Part shown: in pieces, positions 1 to 10,516 of the stretch
How the letters are laid out: each line of letters begins with the position of its first letter
Numbering within the stretch: position 1 is the stretch's first letter
From: Temnothorax longispinosus
Lineage: Eukaryota; Arthropoda; Insecta; Hymenoptera; Formicidae
DNA: 64,000 nucleotides
Direction: 5' to 3'
Assembly: GCF_030848805.1 (NCBI RefSeq)
Contig: NC_092362.1
Location: 8,370,439 to 8,434,438, forward strand
Position numbers and translations under genes: made by a program
The notes under the pieces: generated by a model
Databases searched by the model: none
Seen by the model: only the letters and a program-made list of their open reading frames with translations
What the model was told of the DNA's origin: nothing

Positions 1-548
1 TTTAATTCTGCGTAGTCAAGATTCTCTAAATCTTGAACATTTTCAAGAATTGAACGCGCTTTTCCTCTTAAACTAGAGGCTAATATAGCTGTTTTTGACG
101 CGTCACTCCATTTATTCGTCCGAGCAATTAATTCGAATTGCGAGAGGAACTCACGCAACGGGATCGTCCCATCATACGTGTCGGGCTTTAATTTAATATA
201 CTCCGTTTCGCGTCGCGGTTCTCCCCCCTCGCGATTCACTACCGCGACCGCGCCACGCGACCCCGAATCTCCGTGAGCTCTATTTATAGAAGGACTTAGC
301 TGTGCGCGTTCCTGACGCTGAGGCTCCGCATCCCGCTGCCGCAACAACGCTGCGTACTCCTCACGCATCTGGCGAATCTCCTGCATCATCGCCTGGAGCG
401 TCACCACTTCCGCTGAGAGCTGAGGGGCGCTCGGGCCGGCTCGTTGAATCTCCGTCTCTGCCTCGAACTGTGGGACTCTCGGCCTCGGAGTCCCCATGCG
501 CGCTCTCTTTCTTAATGTGGGAGCTGCCGATGGCTCGGTACTCGTCAT
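1..548 (-). CDS. Partial Gag of an LTR retrotransposon (N-terminal part)
   Basis: An uninterrupted minus-strand frame runs from the ATG at 546-548 to the window edge, about 182 codons. It starts 38 bases downstream (on the minus strand) of the primer-binding site, as expected for gag. The first ~115 residues are Arg/Glu/Gln-rich, with a short helical stretch containing EEYAALLRQRD. Around residue 120 there is KPDTYDG followed by PLREFLSQFE, and near residue 155 SLRGKARSILE. This is the usual core of Ty3/gypsy-type Gag proteins in arthropods, which form the cytoplasmic particle that packages element RNA. The rest of gag and all of pol lie beyond the left edge. No frameshift or stop is seen in the visible part. 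The Ty3/gypsy assignment comes from the motif pattern, not a search. Confidence 0.75.
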   Translation of the reverse strand, partial: MTSTEPSAAPTLRKRARMGTPRPRVPQFEAETEIQRAGPSAPQLSAEVVTLQAMMQEIRQMREEYAALLRQRDAEPQRQERAQLSPSINRAHGDSGSRGAVAVVNREGGEPRRETEYIKLKPDTYDGTIPLREFLSQFELIARTNKWSDASKTAILASSLRGKARSILENVQDLENLDYAEL

Positions 549-585
549 CGAGTTCCTCGTTCGTACGTCCGTCCTCGCTCGTCCG

Positions 586-603
586 ATCCCGGACGAGCCC
601 CCA
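586..603 (-). other. Primer-binding site, tRNA-Pro type
   Basis: Read on the minus strand, three bases after the LTR end there is TGGGGGCTCGTCCGGGAT. This is the 18-nt complement expected for the 3' end of tRNA-Pro, the primer used by some retroviruses and gypsy-like elements. It sits between the LTR and gag, so it would prime minus-strand DNA synthesis. Confidence 0.75.
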
Positions 604-606
604 AAA

Positions 607-930
607 TGTTGCGCTCGTTCGCGCGTTCGCTGCTCACTCACTCGCGCACACACACTCGCGAACGCGGCGCGCAATCCCGTTGCCGGGAATAAGTACTCTC
701 GGATGAAAGAGAACTGGTTTAATCAGCAAATATAGTTTTTACAATAGAGCTCGTGAACACGTCCGAACGGTCCAGCTGTTCAAGAACAAAATCCCACAGT
801 CATTCGGAAAATCAATAAATCAATAATTAAATATGTCCCGTTGTCAAGGGACGCGCTTCGACTCGAAGCTTCCGCAGAGCGCAGCCAAGTTCAGCCCACG
901 GGTAACGGGTGTCACGGCACGGGCGCAACA
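607..930 (-). mobile_element. 5' LTR of the gag-bearing retrotransposon
   Basis: This 324-bp block has an 8-bp perfect inverted end, TGTTGCGC at one end and GCGCAACA at the other. It lies directly upstream of the primer-binding site on the minus strand. It therefore reads as the 5' LTR of the element whose gag starts at 548. The second LTR is outside the window, so the target duplication cannot be checked. Confidence 0.75.
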
Positions 931-1117
931 ATATGTTACTACAGAATAACCCCGTTGACGCAGAGTGAATTATCGTAAGTTACTACAGAAGTAACGTTCG
1001 CGTAAACACAGTATGCAACACATTCACTTACTAAATACTGAAAAACTCATTTGCTATGATAGTGACAGATGGTGACAGAACCTCACCTCACACTCTTACC
1101 CCACGTCTTCTTCAGCT

Positions 1118-2800
1118 ATACTTATATGTTATATTATCAATATATATGTGCACACATTGATTAGTAAGTATACATGTCATACTAATTGTATCAATTCAGT
1201 AAACGTTTATACTTACTATTTACTAGTCAATGTATGCACATACATATCGATAATATAATATAAATGTATAGCAGAAAGATTATGCATTCACATATTTACT
1301 GTAACACATACACTTAGTACTCAATGTATACACATACTTATAGATAGTATATATAAGTATAGCAGACAATTTATGCATTCATACCAAATATACCGTAACT
1401 CAACATATGTACAAAGGTATACATGTGCACAAGAAAATAGACCAATCCATTTCTTTACACATATACTTATGCACCTATGCAAGTTTGCCTATGCCCTAAA
1501 GGTCAATCCAGATAAGAAAATAGACCAATCCATTTCTTTACACATATACTTATGCACTTATGCAAGTTTGTCTAGGCCCTAAAGGTCAATCCAGACAAAC
1601 TTGCATAGGTACATAAGTATATGTGTGAAGAAATGGATAGGTCTATTTTCTTGTGCACATGTATACCCTAAATGTACATATGTTGAGTTACGGTATATAT
1701 GGTATGAATGCATAAATTGTTTGCTATACTTATATATAGTATCAATAAGTATGTGTATACATTGAGTAGTAAGTGTATATGTTACAGTAAATTGAGTAAA
1801 TATGTGAATGCATAATCTTTCTGCTATACATTTATATTATATTATATTATCAATATGTATGCACTTATGCAAGTTTGTCTAGGCCCTAAAGGTCAATCCA
1901 GAAAAACTTGCATAGGTGCATAAGCATATGCATAAAGAAATGGATTGGTCTATTTCCTTATGCTTATGTTTATGCGCTATGCAAGTTTGTCTGGATAGAC
2001 CTTTACTATTCAATGTATGCACATACATATTGATAATATCATATAAGTATATAGCAGAACATTTACTGTAACACATACACTTACTACTCAATGTATACAC
2101 ATACTTATTGATAGTATATATAAGTATAGCAAACAATTTTTGCATTCATACCATATATACCGTAACTCAACATATGTACATTTAGGGTATACATGTGCAC
2201 AAGAAAATAAACCAATCCATTTCTTTACACATATACTTATGCACCTATGCAAATTTGCCTAGGCCCTAAAGGTCAATCCAGATAAGAAAATAGACCAATC
2301 CATTTCTTTACACATATACTTATGCACCTATGCAAGTTTGCCTAGGCCCTAAATGTCAATGCATACGTGCATAAGTATATGTGTAAAGAAATAGATTGGT
2401 CTATTTTTTTGTGCACATGTATACCCTAAATGTACATATGTTGAGTTACGGTATATATAGTATGAATGCATAAATTGTCTGCTATACTTATATATACTAT
2501 CAATAAGTATGTGTATACATTGAGTAGTAAGTGTATGTGTTACAGTAAATATGTGAATGCATAATCTTTCTGCTATACATTTATATGATATTATATTATC
2601 AATATGTATGCACCTATGCAAGTTTGTCTAGGGCCTAAAGGTCAATCCAGACAAACTTGCATAGGTGCATAAGCATATGCATAAAGAAATGGATTGGTCT
2701 ATTTCCTTATGCACATGTATATGGACCAATCAATTTCCTTATGCTTATGTTTATGCGCTATGCAAGTTTGTCTGGATAGACCAACTCAACTTCAATGCTT
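1118..2800. repeat. Cluster of nested long inverted repeats
   Basis: The same AT-rich block occurs in both orientations several times. One arm at about 1200-1580 is mirrored at about 1590-1870, centred near 1590. A second pair at about 1990-2340 is mirrored at 2360-2620, and partial arms follow to 2800. Recurrent landmarks are CAAGTTTGTCTAGGCCCTAA, ACCAATCCATTTCTTTACAC and GTTGAGTTACGG. Short frames here are chance. It resembles a fold-back or MITE-type element that inserted into copies of itself. No transposase or clear target duplication was found. Confidence 0.7.
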
Positions 2801-3090
2801 ATGTACGTTTATAACTTATGTATGATTAATTCTTGGTAATGTTTTGGGTGCAACAAATTTCGTATTCTGACCGTATTTATTACTTTTTATTAGTTCATCA
2901 AGTACAAATATATAAGATATTTATAAAGGCTATAACACAAATAGTTTCTTCTGCAGTTGACCATTAAGATTCTATGGTTTACCTAAGGACGAGAACGATT
3001 GGGTATAAGGCAACACTTGGTGAAGATGCTTTAGAAGCACTATGTGAACAGCATTATTGGATGATGCTACAGCCAATTTACGATCCCTCC

Positions 3091-5739
3091 TTATTTGGGA
3101 AAAAATAATCCTTGCAGTACAGACAGTGGTGTGGCTACATATTCTTGTGGTACAGTCGTTGCCGGCATATTTCCTTGCGGAACATTCGGTGCAAAATATC
3201 CTTGCAGTACAGGCGGAGCGGGCCCATATCTTTGCGGCGCAGTCATTGTCGGCCCATTTCCTTGCGGTGCAGTCGTTGTCGGCCCATATCCTTGTGGTGC
3301 AGTCATTGCCGGCCCATAATAACCTTGCGGTGCAGTCGCCGGCCCATAATTTTGCGATGCAGTCGTTGCCGGCCCATAATAACTTTGCGGTACAGTCACC
3401 GGCCCATAATTTTGCGGTGCAGTCGTTGCCGGCCCATAATAACCTTGCGGTGCAGTCGTTGCCGGCCCATAATAACCTTGTGGTGCAGGCCGATTTATTG
3501 GAAGCCGCTTGGCTTGCTGTCGTTGCTTCTTCTTCTCCTTCTGAACAAATCTGTGAAAGGCCTGTTTCATTGGCTGAAAAATTAAAATTATTATTTATAT
3601 TTTTTTATAATAACACTTCAATATTCAAAACATTTAAAACAAGAAACTAATAAACCAAGTTATACACCCTATATATATTTTAAATTTAATAAAAGTAAAC
3701 AATGATACTAACGTTTCGACCTCGTGGTGCAGACACGTATCTTTGTGGTGCAGTCGCCGGTCCATAATTTTGCGGTGCAGTCGTTGCCGGCCCATAATAA
3801 CCTTGCGGTGCAGTCGCCGGCCCATAATTTTGCGGTGCAGTCGTTGCCGGCCCATAATAACCTTGCGGTGCAGTCGCCGGCCCATAATTTTGCGGTGCAG
3901 TCGTTGCCGGCCCAAAACCTTGCGGTGCAGTCGTTGTCGGCTCATAATTTTGCGGTGCAGTCGTTGCCGGCCCATAATAACCTTGCGGTGCAGTCGCCGG
4001 CCCATAATTTTGCGGTGCAGTTGTTGCCGGCCCATAATAACCTTGCTGTGCAGTCGTTGCCGGCCCATAATTTTGCGATGCAGTCGTTGCCGGCCCAGAA
4101 CTTTGCGGTGCAGTCGTTGCCGGCCCAGAAACTTGCGGTGCAGTCGCCGGTCCATAATTTTGCGATGCAATCGGTGCCGGCCCACCTTGCAGTGCAGTCG
4201 CCGGCCCATAATTTTGCGGTGCAGTTGTTGCCGGCCCATAATAACCTTGCTGTGCGGTCGTTGCCGGCCCATAATTTTGCGATGCAGTCGTTGCCGGCAA
4301 AGAACTTTGCGGTGCAGTCGTTGTCGGCCCAGAAACTTGCGGTGCAGTCGCCGGCCCATAATTTTGCGATGCAGTCGTTGCCGGCCCAGAACTTTGCGGT
4401 GCAGTCGTTGCCGGCCCAGAAACTTGCGGTGCAGTTGTTGCAGGCCCATAATAACCTTGCTGTGCGGTCGTTGCCGGCCCATAATTTTGCGATGCAGTCG
4501 TTGCCGGCAAAGAACTTTGCGGTGCAGTCGTTGTCGGCCCAGAAACTTGCGGTGCAGTCGCCGGCCCATAATTTTGCGATGCAGTCGTTGCCGGCCCAGA
4601 ACTTTGCGGTGCAGCCGTTGCCGGCCCAGAAACTTGCGGTGCAGTCGCCGGCCCATAATTTTGCGATGCAGTTGTTGCCGGCCTATAATAACCTTGCTGT
4701 GCAGTCGTTGCCGGCCCATAATTTTGCGATGCAGTCGTAGCCGGCCCAGAAACTTGCGGTGCAGTCGCCGGCCCATAATTTTGCGATGCAGTCGTTGCCG
4801 GCCCACCTTGCAGTGCAGTCGCCGGTCCATAATTTTGCGATGCAGTCGTTGCCGGCCCAGAACCTTGCGGTGCAGTCGTTACCGGCCCAGAACCTTGCGG
4901 TGCAGTCGCCGGCCCATAATTTTGCGATGCAGTCGTTGCCGGTCCAAAATTTTGCGATACAGTCGTTGCCGGCACAGAACCTTGCTGTGCAGTCGTTGCC
5001 GGCCCACAATTTTGCGATGCAGTCGTTGCCGGCCCAGAACCTTGCGGTGCAGTCGTTGCCGGCCCAGAAACTTGCGGTGCAGTCGCCGGCCCATAATTTT
5101 GCGATGCAGTTGTTGCCGGCCTATAATAACCTTGCTGTGCAGTCGTTGCCGGCCCATAATTTTGCGATGCAGTCGTTGCCGGCCCAGAAACTTGCGGTGC
5201 AGTCGCCGGCCCATAATTTTGCGATGCAGTCGTTGCCGGCCCACCTTGCAGTGCAGTCGCCGGTCCATAATTTTGCGATGCAGTCGTTGCCGGCCCAGAA
5301 CCTTGCGGTGCAGTCGTTACCGGCCCAGAACCTTGCGGTGCAGTCGCCGGCCCATAATTTTGCGATGCAGTCGTTGCCGGTCCAAAATTTTGCGATGCAG
5401 TCGTTGCCGGCCCAGAACCTTGCTGTGCAGTCGTTGCCGGCCCACAATTTTGCGATGCAGTCGTTGCTGGCCCAGAACCTTGCTGTGCAGTCGTTGCCGG
5501 CCCACAATTTTGCGATGCAGTCGTTGCCGGCCCAGAACCTTGCGGTGCAGTTGCCGGCCCATAATTTTGCGGTGCAGTCGTTGCCGGTCCATAATTTTGC
5601 GATGCAGTCGTTGCCGGCCTACAATTGGCCGTCTTCGGCGTCCTCCCTTGCGCCCGTAGCTTTTCCGTCGCTGTGGCCGTCCTCGGCGTCTTCTCTCGCG
5701 CTAATGACTCTGGCGAATAGCGCGCCGGATCGCTTCTGT
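3091..5739 (-). CDS. Proline/glutamine-rich tandem-repeat protein (two exons, 5' end missing)
   Basis: The function is not recognised. The upstream exon covers 5739-3713. It opens after an acceptor (ATGTTTTATGTTTCAG), has about 40 non-repetitive charged residues, then some 630 residues of repeats of the type GPATTAPQNY, GPATAPQ, SQNYGPATTAQQGYY. A 139-bp intron (GTTAGT...TTTTTCAG, 3712-3574) is in phase 0. The second exon, 3573-3091, begins PMKQAFHRFVQKEKKKQRQQ, a basic segment, then returns to APQGYYGPATT repeats and ends at TAA. The visible protein is about 835 residues. Repeat units are 27, 30 or 33 bp, always in frame, which argues for protein-level constraint. However, the unit lacks stops in most frames, so long shadow frames exist on both strands. 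Tyr/Gly/Pro/Gln repeats suggest a secreted structural (cuticle- or silk-like) protein, but no signal peptide is visible because the first exon was not found. An in-frame expanded minisatellite is the alternative. Confidence 0.5.
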
Positions 5740-5810
5740 CTGAAACATAAAACATATTTTATAATTTCACTTACATAGCGATAACAATATAAAATAAAAA
5801 TATTTAATTA

Positions 5811-6020
5811 AAATAAAATAAATACATTTTTCTTATAAAAAAATCTTGGCGCTGCTAGACCTTGACATTTAATAAAATATTAAAATTTTAATTGAATTTA
5901 ATAAAACAAAAAATTTTTGATTGTATGAAAAAGTAATAAACATAATTTAGGGAAGTATGCAGCGGGAGTAAAAAAGCAGCGCCAAGTTCTTTTTCAAGAA
6001 AAATTTATTTATTTTATTTT
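5811..6020. repeat. MITE-like hairpin
   Basis: Arms at about 5811-5864 and 5970-6020 are inverted copies containing CTTGGCGCTGCT and AGCAGCGCCAAG, with AT-rich ends (AAATAAATA). There is no coding sequence. The target duplication is unclear in the AT-rich context. Confidence 0.5.
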
Positions 6021-6222
6021 AATTTAAGTTTTTGGAGGTGATCGATTATAATGGGACACTGTATACGTAATATATGTGCATATAAATACGATAGATTTTT
6101 GAGAAATATAGTGCCTGTCAAACGTGCATAGATACATCACTTTTTCGTTCTCTTCAAGTTTAGCAATTTTTATAAGACAGCATATACGTACGTGTGCGAT
6201 TTTGGATACACCTTTTTTTTTA

Positions 6223-6732
6223 GAGTTTGTTCACACGAAGCGATTTTGACGCGCGATTGCGCTGCTGCGCGTTATCGCGAGGCGATGTGCGACAACGTGC
6301 GTACGAGAAACGGCGAGACGATGAGCGTCTACGATACGCTTTGCGGCATTATATACGCGCCGTCGCGCGTACGCCGTTTCGCATGCGCGCGTGTCGCACC
6401 TCGCCTCGCGACAGCGCGTGAATCGTGCAAACGTTAAAGCCCCTTCCACAATGCCAGGCAGCAAGCAATAGGAACAGGAAATAACCAAAAAATCGTTAAT
6501 TACAACCTAAAAAATTCGAATGCTATGATTGGTTGACAACAAGCAATAGGCACAGAATTTTCAACGTGACGGAAACTCTGTGTCTATTGCCTGTGTCACT
6601 GTTCATTCTGCATTTATACATGATTTCTGATTTTTATTCCCTGTTCCTATTGCCTGTTGCCTGGCATTGTGCAAGGGGCTTAACGCAATCGCGCTGCAAC
6701 CGCGCGGCAAAAACGCCTCGTGTGAACAAGCT
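6223..6732. mobile_element. Small TIR element hosting a nested MITE
   Basis: About 50 bp at 6223-6272 (GTTTGTTCACACGAAGCG...) is inverted at 6682-6732 (...GCCTCGTGTGAACAAGCTC) with moderate identity. The interior is CpG-rich and shows no convincing gene. A separate MITE (6438-6680) splits it. Confidence 0.45.
6438..6680. mobile_element. MITE with AGCCCCTT termini, TAA target duplication
   Basis: The ends are AGCCCCTTCCACAATGCCAG and its near-exact inverse ending in GCAAGGGGCT. TAA lies directly outside both ends (6435-6437 and 6681-6683). It shares the first ~15 bases with the 108-bp MITEs at 13.6 and 18.4 kb. The 3-bp TAA duplication fits a Harbinger-type mobiliser. Confidence 0.7.
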
Positions 6733-6830
6733 CCCTGCCGTCAACGTTATGTGCTTTGGCTCTAACACCGCGCTGAACGCACTACCCGCAGTATGCACCT
6801 GACGTGACACACTACCGTATCTCTTGCCTA

Positions 6831-6986
6831 TAGCATTTGAGACATAAAAGCGCGCTTTCGATAAAAGTGAATACGGACCATAGTATTGCGAACGGGCACG
6901 ATGACCAATATGGCGGGAACGAGCCGGCTCATTTCTATGAACCGTATTTACTTTTATCAAAAGCGCGCTTTTATTTCCGAAATGCT
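6831..6986. mobile_element. MITE (156 bp)
   Basis: TAGCATTTGAGACATAAAAG at the left is inverted at the right end (...TTTATTTCCGAAATGCTA). The inner arm ...AAAAGTGAATACGG pairs with CCGTATTTACTTTT. There is no coding potential. From 6987 to 7414 nothing further was recognised. Confidence 0.6.
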
Positions 6987-7414
6987 ACATATATTCGTTT
7001 CTACAAAGGAAAAGAATGCTTGGAAGCATTTGTATATGTTCTTACGTCTACGTGCGCTTTTTCTTCCGCTCATTGGTATCCCAGTATTCGTCCCGTATCG
7101 CGAGGAAGCGTCTTCCCTACGGATCCGCACCCGCACTAATGCCACTAATCCGCCACGGGCCACGATTGTCACGAAAAATAACAAATGAGACGCGGTGTCG
7201 CGATCACGGCCGGGCCCGCTGCGTTGCCTGCACGGGTATGGCGCACACAAGCGAGCAGCCATGTACGTGTGCCGTTTTCATGAAACTTGCATGCGAAATT
7301 CAATGCTTTTCAAATAGAAAGTCGCATACGAAAATTATTAGGGCAGGATTGGGAATTTTGATAATAAACAATAAAATTGTGAAATAAATAAATTATTTTT
7401 AATTACATTTAAAT

Positions 7415-8635
7415 CAATCAATCAACGTTTATTGTTTCCCTCTCGGGATTACAAGGCGTTTTATAAGGACGTACCCAACCTTTTACATATATACTCATAC
7501 GCCATTCTAAGTCACTTTACATCGGCGTTTTGAAGGGACGTACCCAACCCTGTACACTTTATCCCTCCTGTCCCGACCTGGCCTTTGGCCTTAAACATTC
7601 TCAAACCCTCCCTCCCCTGCTCGTCCTTAACCTTCTTTTCTGTTTAGGCCTAAGGCTTAGCCCTCCTCGACTTCCCTCTTCCTGTTCCTTCTGGTTTCCT
7701 TCCTTCCTTCCTGTTCATCCGGTCTCTTTTTTCTACTTCCTTTTACCTCCTTCCTTAAATATCTCAATTTCCTGCTCGCTAAATTTCTGCAATGGACTAC
7801 ATAGCCTCTCTTTGTCTCACTCACCTTCCACTCTCACTCATCCTCGCACACACACATACCCTCTCCCTTTCTCTCTCTCCTTTTTCACGCACCCTTCTAT
7901 ACTGTTTCTTTATTATCCTTCTCTACCTTGCCATTTCTGTTCAACTGAACCACACATTCTACGCTTCTCGATCCAGCCTGCTCACTCATACCATCCTCTC
8001 TTTCTTTCACGTAATTATAAACTCCTTTGCCTATAGGCTTCATAGCGCCTTTACATGTTCATAAACCTGCTTAAACTTCTCTTCATCTCACTCTCTGCCT
8101 CGCTCTCACTCTCTCTTTCATACACACACGTACTCTTTCTCTCACTCTCTCTCTCTCTCTCTCTCTTTCTTTTTCACACACCCCCGCATCTTTATGCTAT
8201 TTCCTTCGGCCTTCCTTCACTGCACGGCTCTCTTTCGCCTACTCCGACTTCTCACTCTTCTCCATCTTTCCTCTTCCTCGCTCCATTCCCTCTGCTTCTT
8301 GTCGCTTCCTTCCTCCCGTTTCTTCTGTCTTCGTTAGCTCCCTTTCTACTTCTTCTTTGGTGTATTACATCCTTCTCCATCTCTCTCTCTCCTTTCCTCC
8401 TGTTGTTCTTTATAATGTTCCTTCTTCTCATTTTCCACCTTTACGTCGCTCGCTTACTTACTTAGCTTTTTCCCTTCCTATCTCTCTATCTCGTCGCTAC
8501 CTTATACCCTCTCCCTCTCCTGCAATGCCAACGCTTCTCTCACTCTCGGTTCTCACGCCTGCCAACTGCTCATCTCGACCTTCCTTCACATGCGCCCTCT
8601 ACTCTCTCCTCTCACTGCTTTCCTCGCCGCTGCCT
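7415..8635 (-). mobile_element. 5'-truncated non-LTR retrotransposon, 14-bp target duplication
   Basis: The 14-bp direct repeat AATTACATTTAAAT flanks the segment at 7401-7414 and 8636-8649. Read on the minus strand the insert ends in AATAAACG followed by a short GATT tandem tail. Such a tail is typical of CR1/R1-like retrotransposons that end in short repeats instead of poly(A). The body is strongly purine-rich on the minus strand (CT-rich on plus). No intact reverse transcriptase frame remains. The 'proteins' readable on the plus strand are Ser/Leu/Pro low-complexity shadows. Confidence 0.7.
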
Positions 8636-8744
8636 AATTACATTTAAATATTCATTCGGTAAAAAATAAAGTAATTAAATAGATTTAACACATAGAAAAA
8701 AACGTTTTTAAAAATCCGCTCTTGACCAATAAGTACCCTTTTTT

Positions 8745-9325
8745 TTTACAAAAACAAATGTATCTATTATATTATTTTAGAAAGATGACTTATATATATT
8801 GGTAACACAAGATAAGTGAAATTATATGTCAATTACTTTAGATAAATTATTTTTATTATACGCACTTTTTACTTTTATAATAGTAAACACACGTAGTAAA
8901 ATGAAAGAAGAAAATATTTATTTTGCAATAACATAATTTATTCTGTTGTCAATCTCTATTGTAAATTGACAACAAACATATATTGTTGCTCAACAGAAAC
9001 CTCCAAAAACCGGTGATCTCTGCCATCAAGAGAGGAAATTTAGGCAAATGTTTTCTTCAATATTATATTCAATATCGAGCAACAATATGTTCATTGTCAA
9101 TTCACAAAAGAGATTTACAATAGAATAATGTATAAAATTGCGAAATATTTTTTAACTTCTTTCATTTTACTATTTATTACGTGTGTTCACTATTATAAAA
9201 GTAAAAAGTACGCAATCAGAATAATTTAATCAAAGCAACTAACATTTATCATTTATTCTTGTGTCATCAATATAAGTCATCTTCCTAATGTAATAATAGA
9301 TATATTTGTTTTTCACAATGAAAAA
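8745..9325. repeat. AT-rich palindrome (fold-back MITE-like), about 580 bp
   Basis: The left arm (ATGTATCTATTATATTATTT..., AGATGACTTATATATATTGG) is inverted on the right (...TATAAGTCATCTTCC, TAATAATAGATATATTTG). An inner stem near 8955-9120 contains GTAAATTGACAA and its inverse. There is no transposase, and the target duplication is not resolved. Confidence 0.6.
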
Positions 9326-9615
9326 GATTTGTGATGACGACGACGTTGTCCGCCCGGTCTCTCCGGCCGGGAAAAAGTGCGCCGTGCGCTGTCATTTTTC
9401 TCACTAAATACATTGATCTTTTTGTTACTGGTGCGCTAATTGCGCTGCGTTCCCTCTCCTCTTCCAACCGCAATTAACCGATTAGACTCACGCCTCAGAG
9501 ATTTGAAATTTTGTGTATCGTGGTCGTGCTCGCTGTCATCGCATCTGTGTTAGCGTCGTGTGTGCGGGTGTGTGTTGTTCTCGCATTTATTAACTAAGCG
9601 TGCGATTTCTCTCTC

Positions 9616-9652
<37 letters not shown>

Positions 9653-9653
9653 T

Positions 9654-10219
9654 TAACAATAACGAGAGTTAACTCGGCGTTGTATCAACTGAAGCTTTGC
9701 AAGCATCTCCTACCGCTTCCTCTTCGCATCATGCTGGTCTCGGCCCTGATTGTACCTATACTTGACTACGGCTGCACGATCCTAACGAACATCACGGGCG
9801 AACAAAATCTCCGCTTGCAGAGAGCCTACAATAGATGCGTCCGTTTTATTTTCCAGGCCAAGTGGGACGAACATATAACGCCTTATTTCGACAGACTTGG
9901 TTGGCTTAAGATCAGTTTCCGACGCTTGTACTTCGTGGGGAGCCTTACTTTTTCGGTGTTAGCGAAGAAAAAACCTGAGGTCATCTTTTCAAACTTCGTG
10001 TTCAAACATGACAGAGTCACGCGTGAAATAAGGGCTCCGCTCGGTACCTTGATCCTTCCGCAGTGTCGCACAGAGTTCTACAAGCGTTCCTTCTGTAGCT
10101 CTGCCGCGGAACTGTGGAACAGCATACCTCCGGACATACGCAATGCGTCTTCTTTACCGGTCTTTAAATCAAAACTGTACAACCACCTACTTGCAATGTC
10201 TGGACGAACCCACGGCTGA
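9654..10219 (+). pseudogene. C-terminal tail of a non-LTR reverse transcriptase
   Basis: The frame reads through about 188 codons to TGA. Recognisable pieces are LPLRIMLVSALIVPILDYGC, LRLQRAYNRCVRFIF, HITPYFDRLGWL, and near the end SAAELWNSIPPDIRNASSLP then FKSKLYNHLL. This order (a 'VxPxLDYG' segment, 'LQxxxNRCVRFIF', 'ITPYxxRLxWL', then 'LWNSxPxxIR') is the post-catalytic tail of Jockey/CR1-type reverse transcriptases. The endonuclease and the FADD catalytic core are absent, so it is not functional. Confidence 0.8.
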
Positions 10220-10425
10220 TACCGATTATGCGCTTAATGTTTTTTTTTCTCTATTTTTAATTTTCTCTTATTTTATTTTACTTTTATATCTTTTCTTTTT
10301 TGTTTTTGCGACTACAGTCATATCTGTGTTATATATTATTACACTACGTCTACTTTCTGTACATATGTTTCTACGCTTTAGGGGATGTATCCCAGAGCGT
10401 GTAATAAATAACGATTCGATTCGAT
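9654..10425 (+). mobile_element. 3' fragment of a non-LTR retrotransposon
   Basis: This is inserted inside a CT microsatellite that is continuous in copy 2 at about 16265-16310. The element starts near TTAACAATAACGAG and ends with AATAAATAACG plus a (ATTCG)n tail at 10404-10425. Short-repeat tails mark CR1/L2/Jockey-like groups. It is severely 5'-truncated, keeping only the C-terminal coding part. Confidence 0.7.
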
Positions 10426-10516
10426 TCTCTTTCTTTCTCTCTATTCTTCTTCTCTTTTCTGTCACTTCTACGCTCGCTTTATTTCTTTCTGATTGTTCAT
10501 TCGTTCATGGTCCCGG

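Noticed and set aside
3724..5778. Long plus-strand frames (338-638 codons) rich in Cys/Arg or Ala/Val/Gln through the repeat array
   Set aside because: They mirror the minus-strand coding repeat. Unit lengths divisible by three keep other frames open, but only the minus frame has a matching spliced continuation.
7530..8647. Several Ser/Leu/Pro-rich open frames of 90-168 codons on the plus strand
   Set aside because: They are the complement of a purine-rich non-LTR retrotransposon tail flanked by a 14-bp duplication. Composition alone keeps them open.
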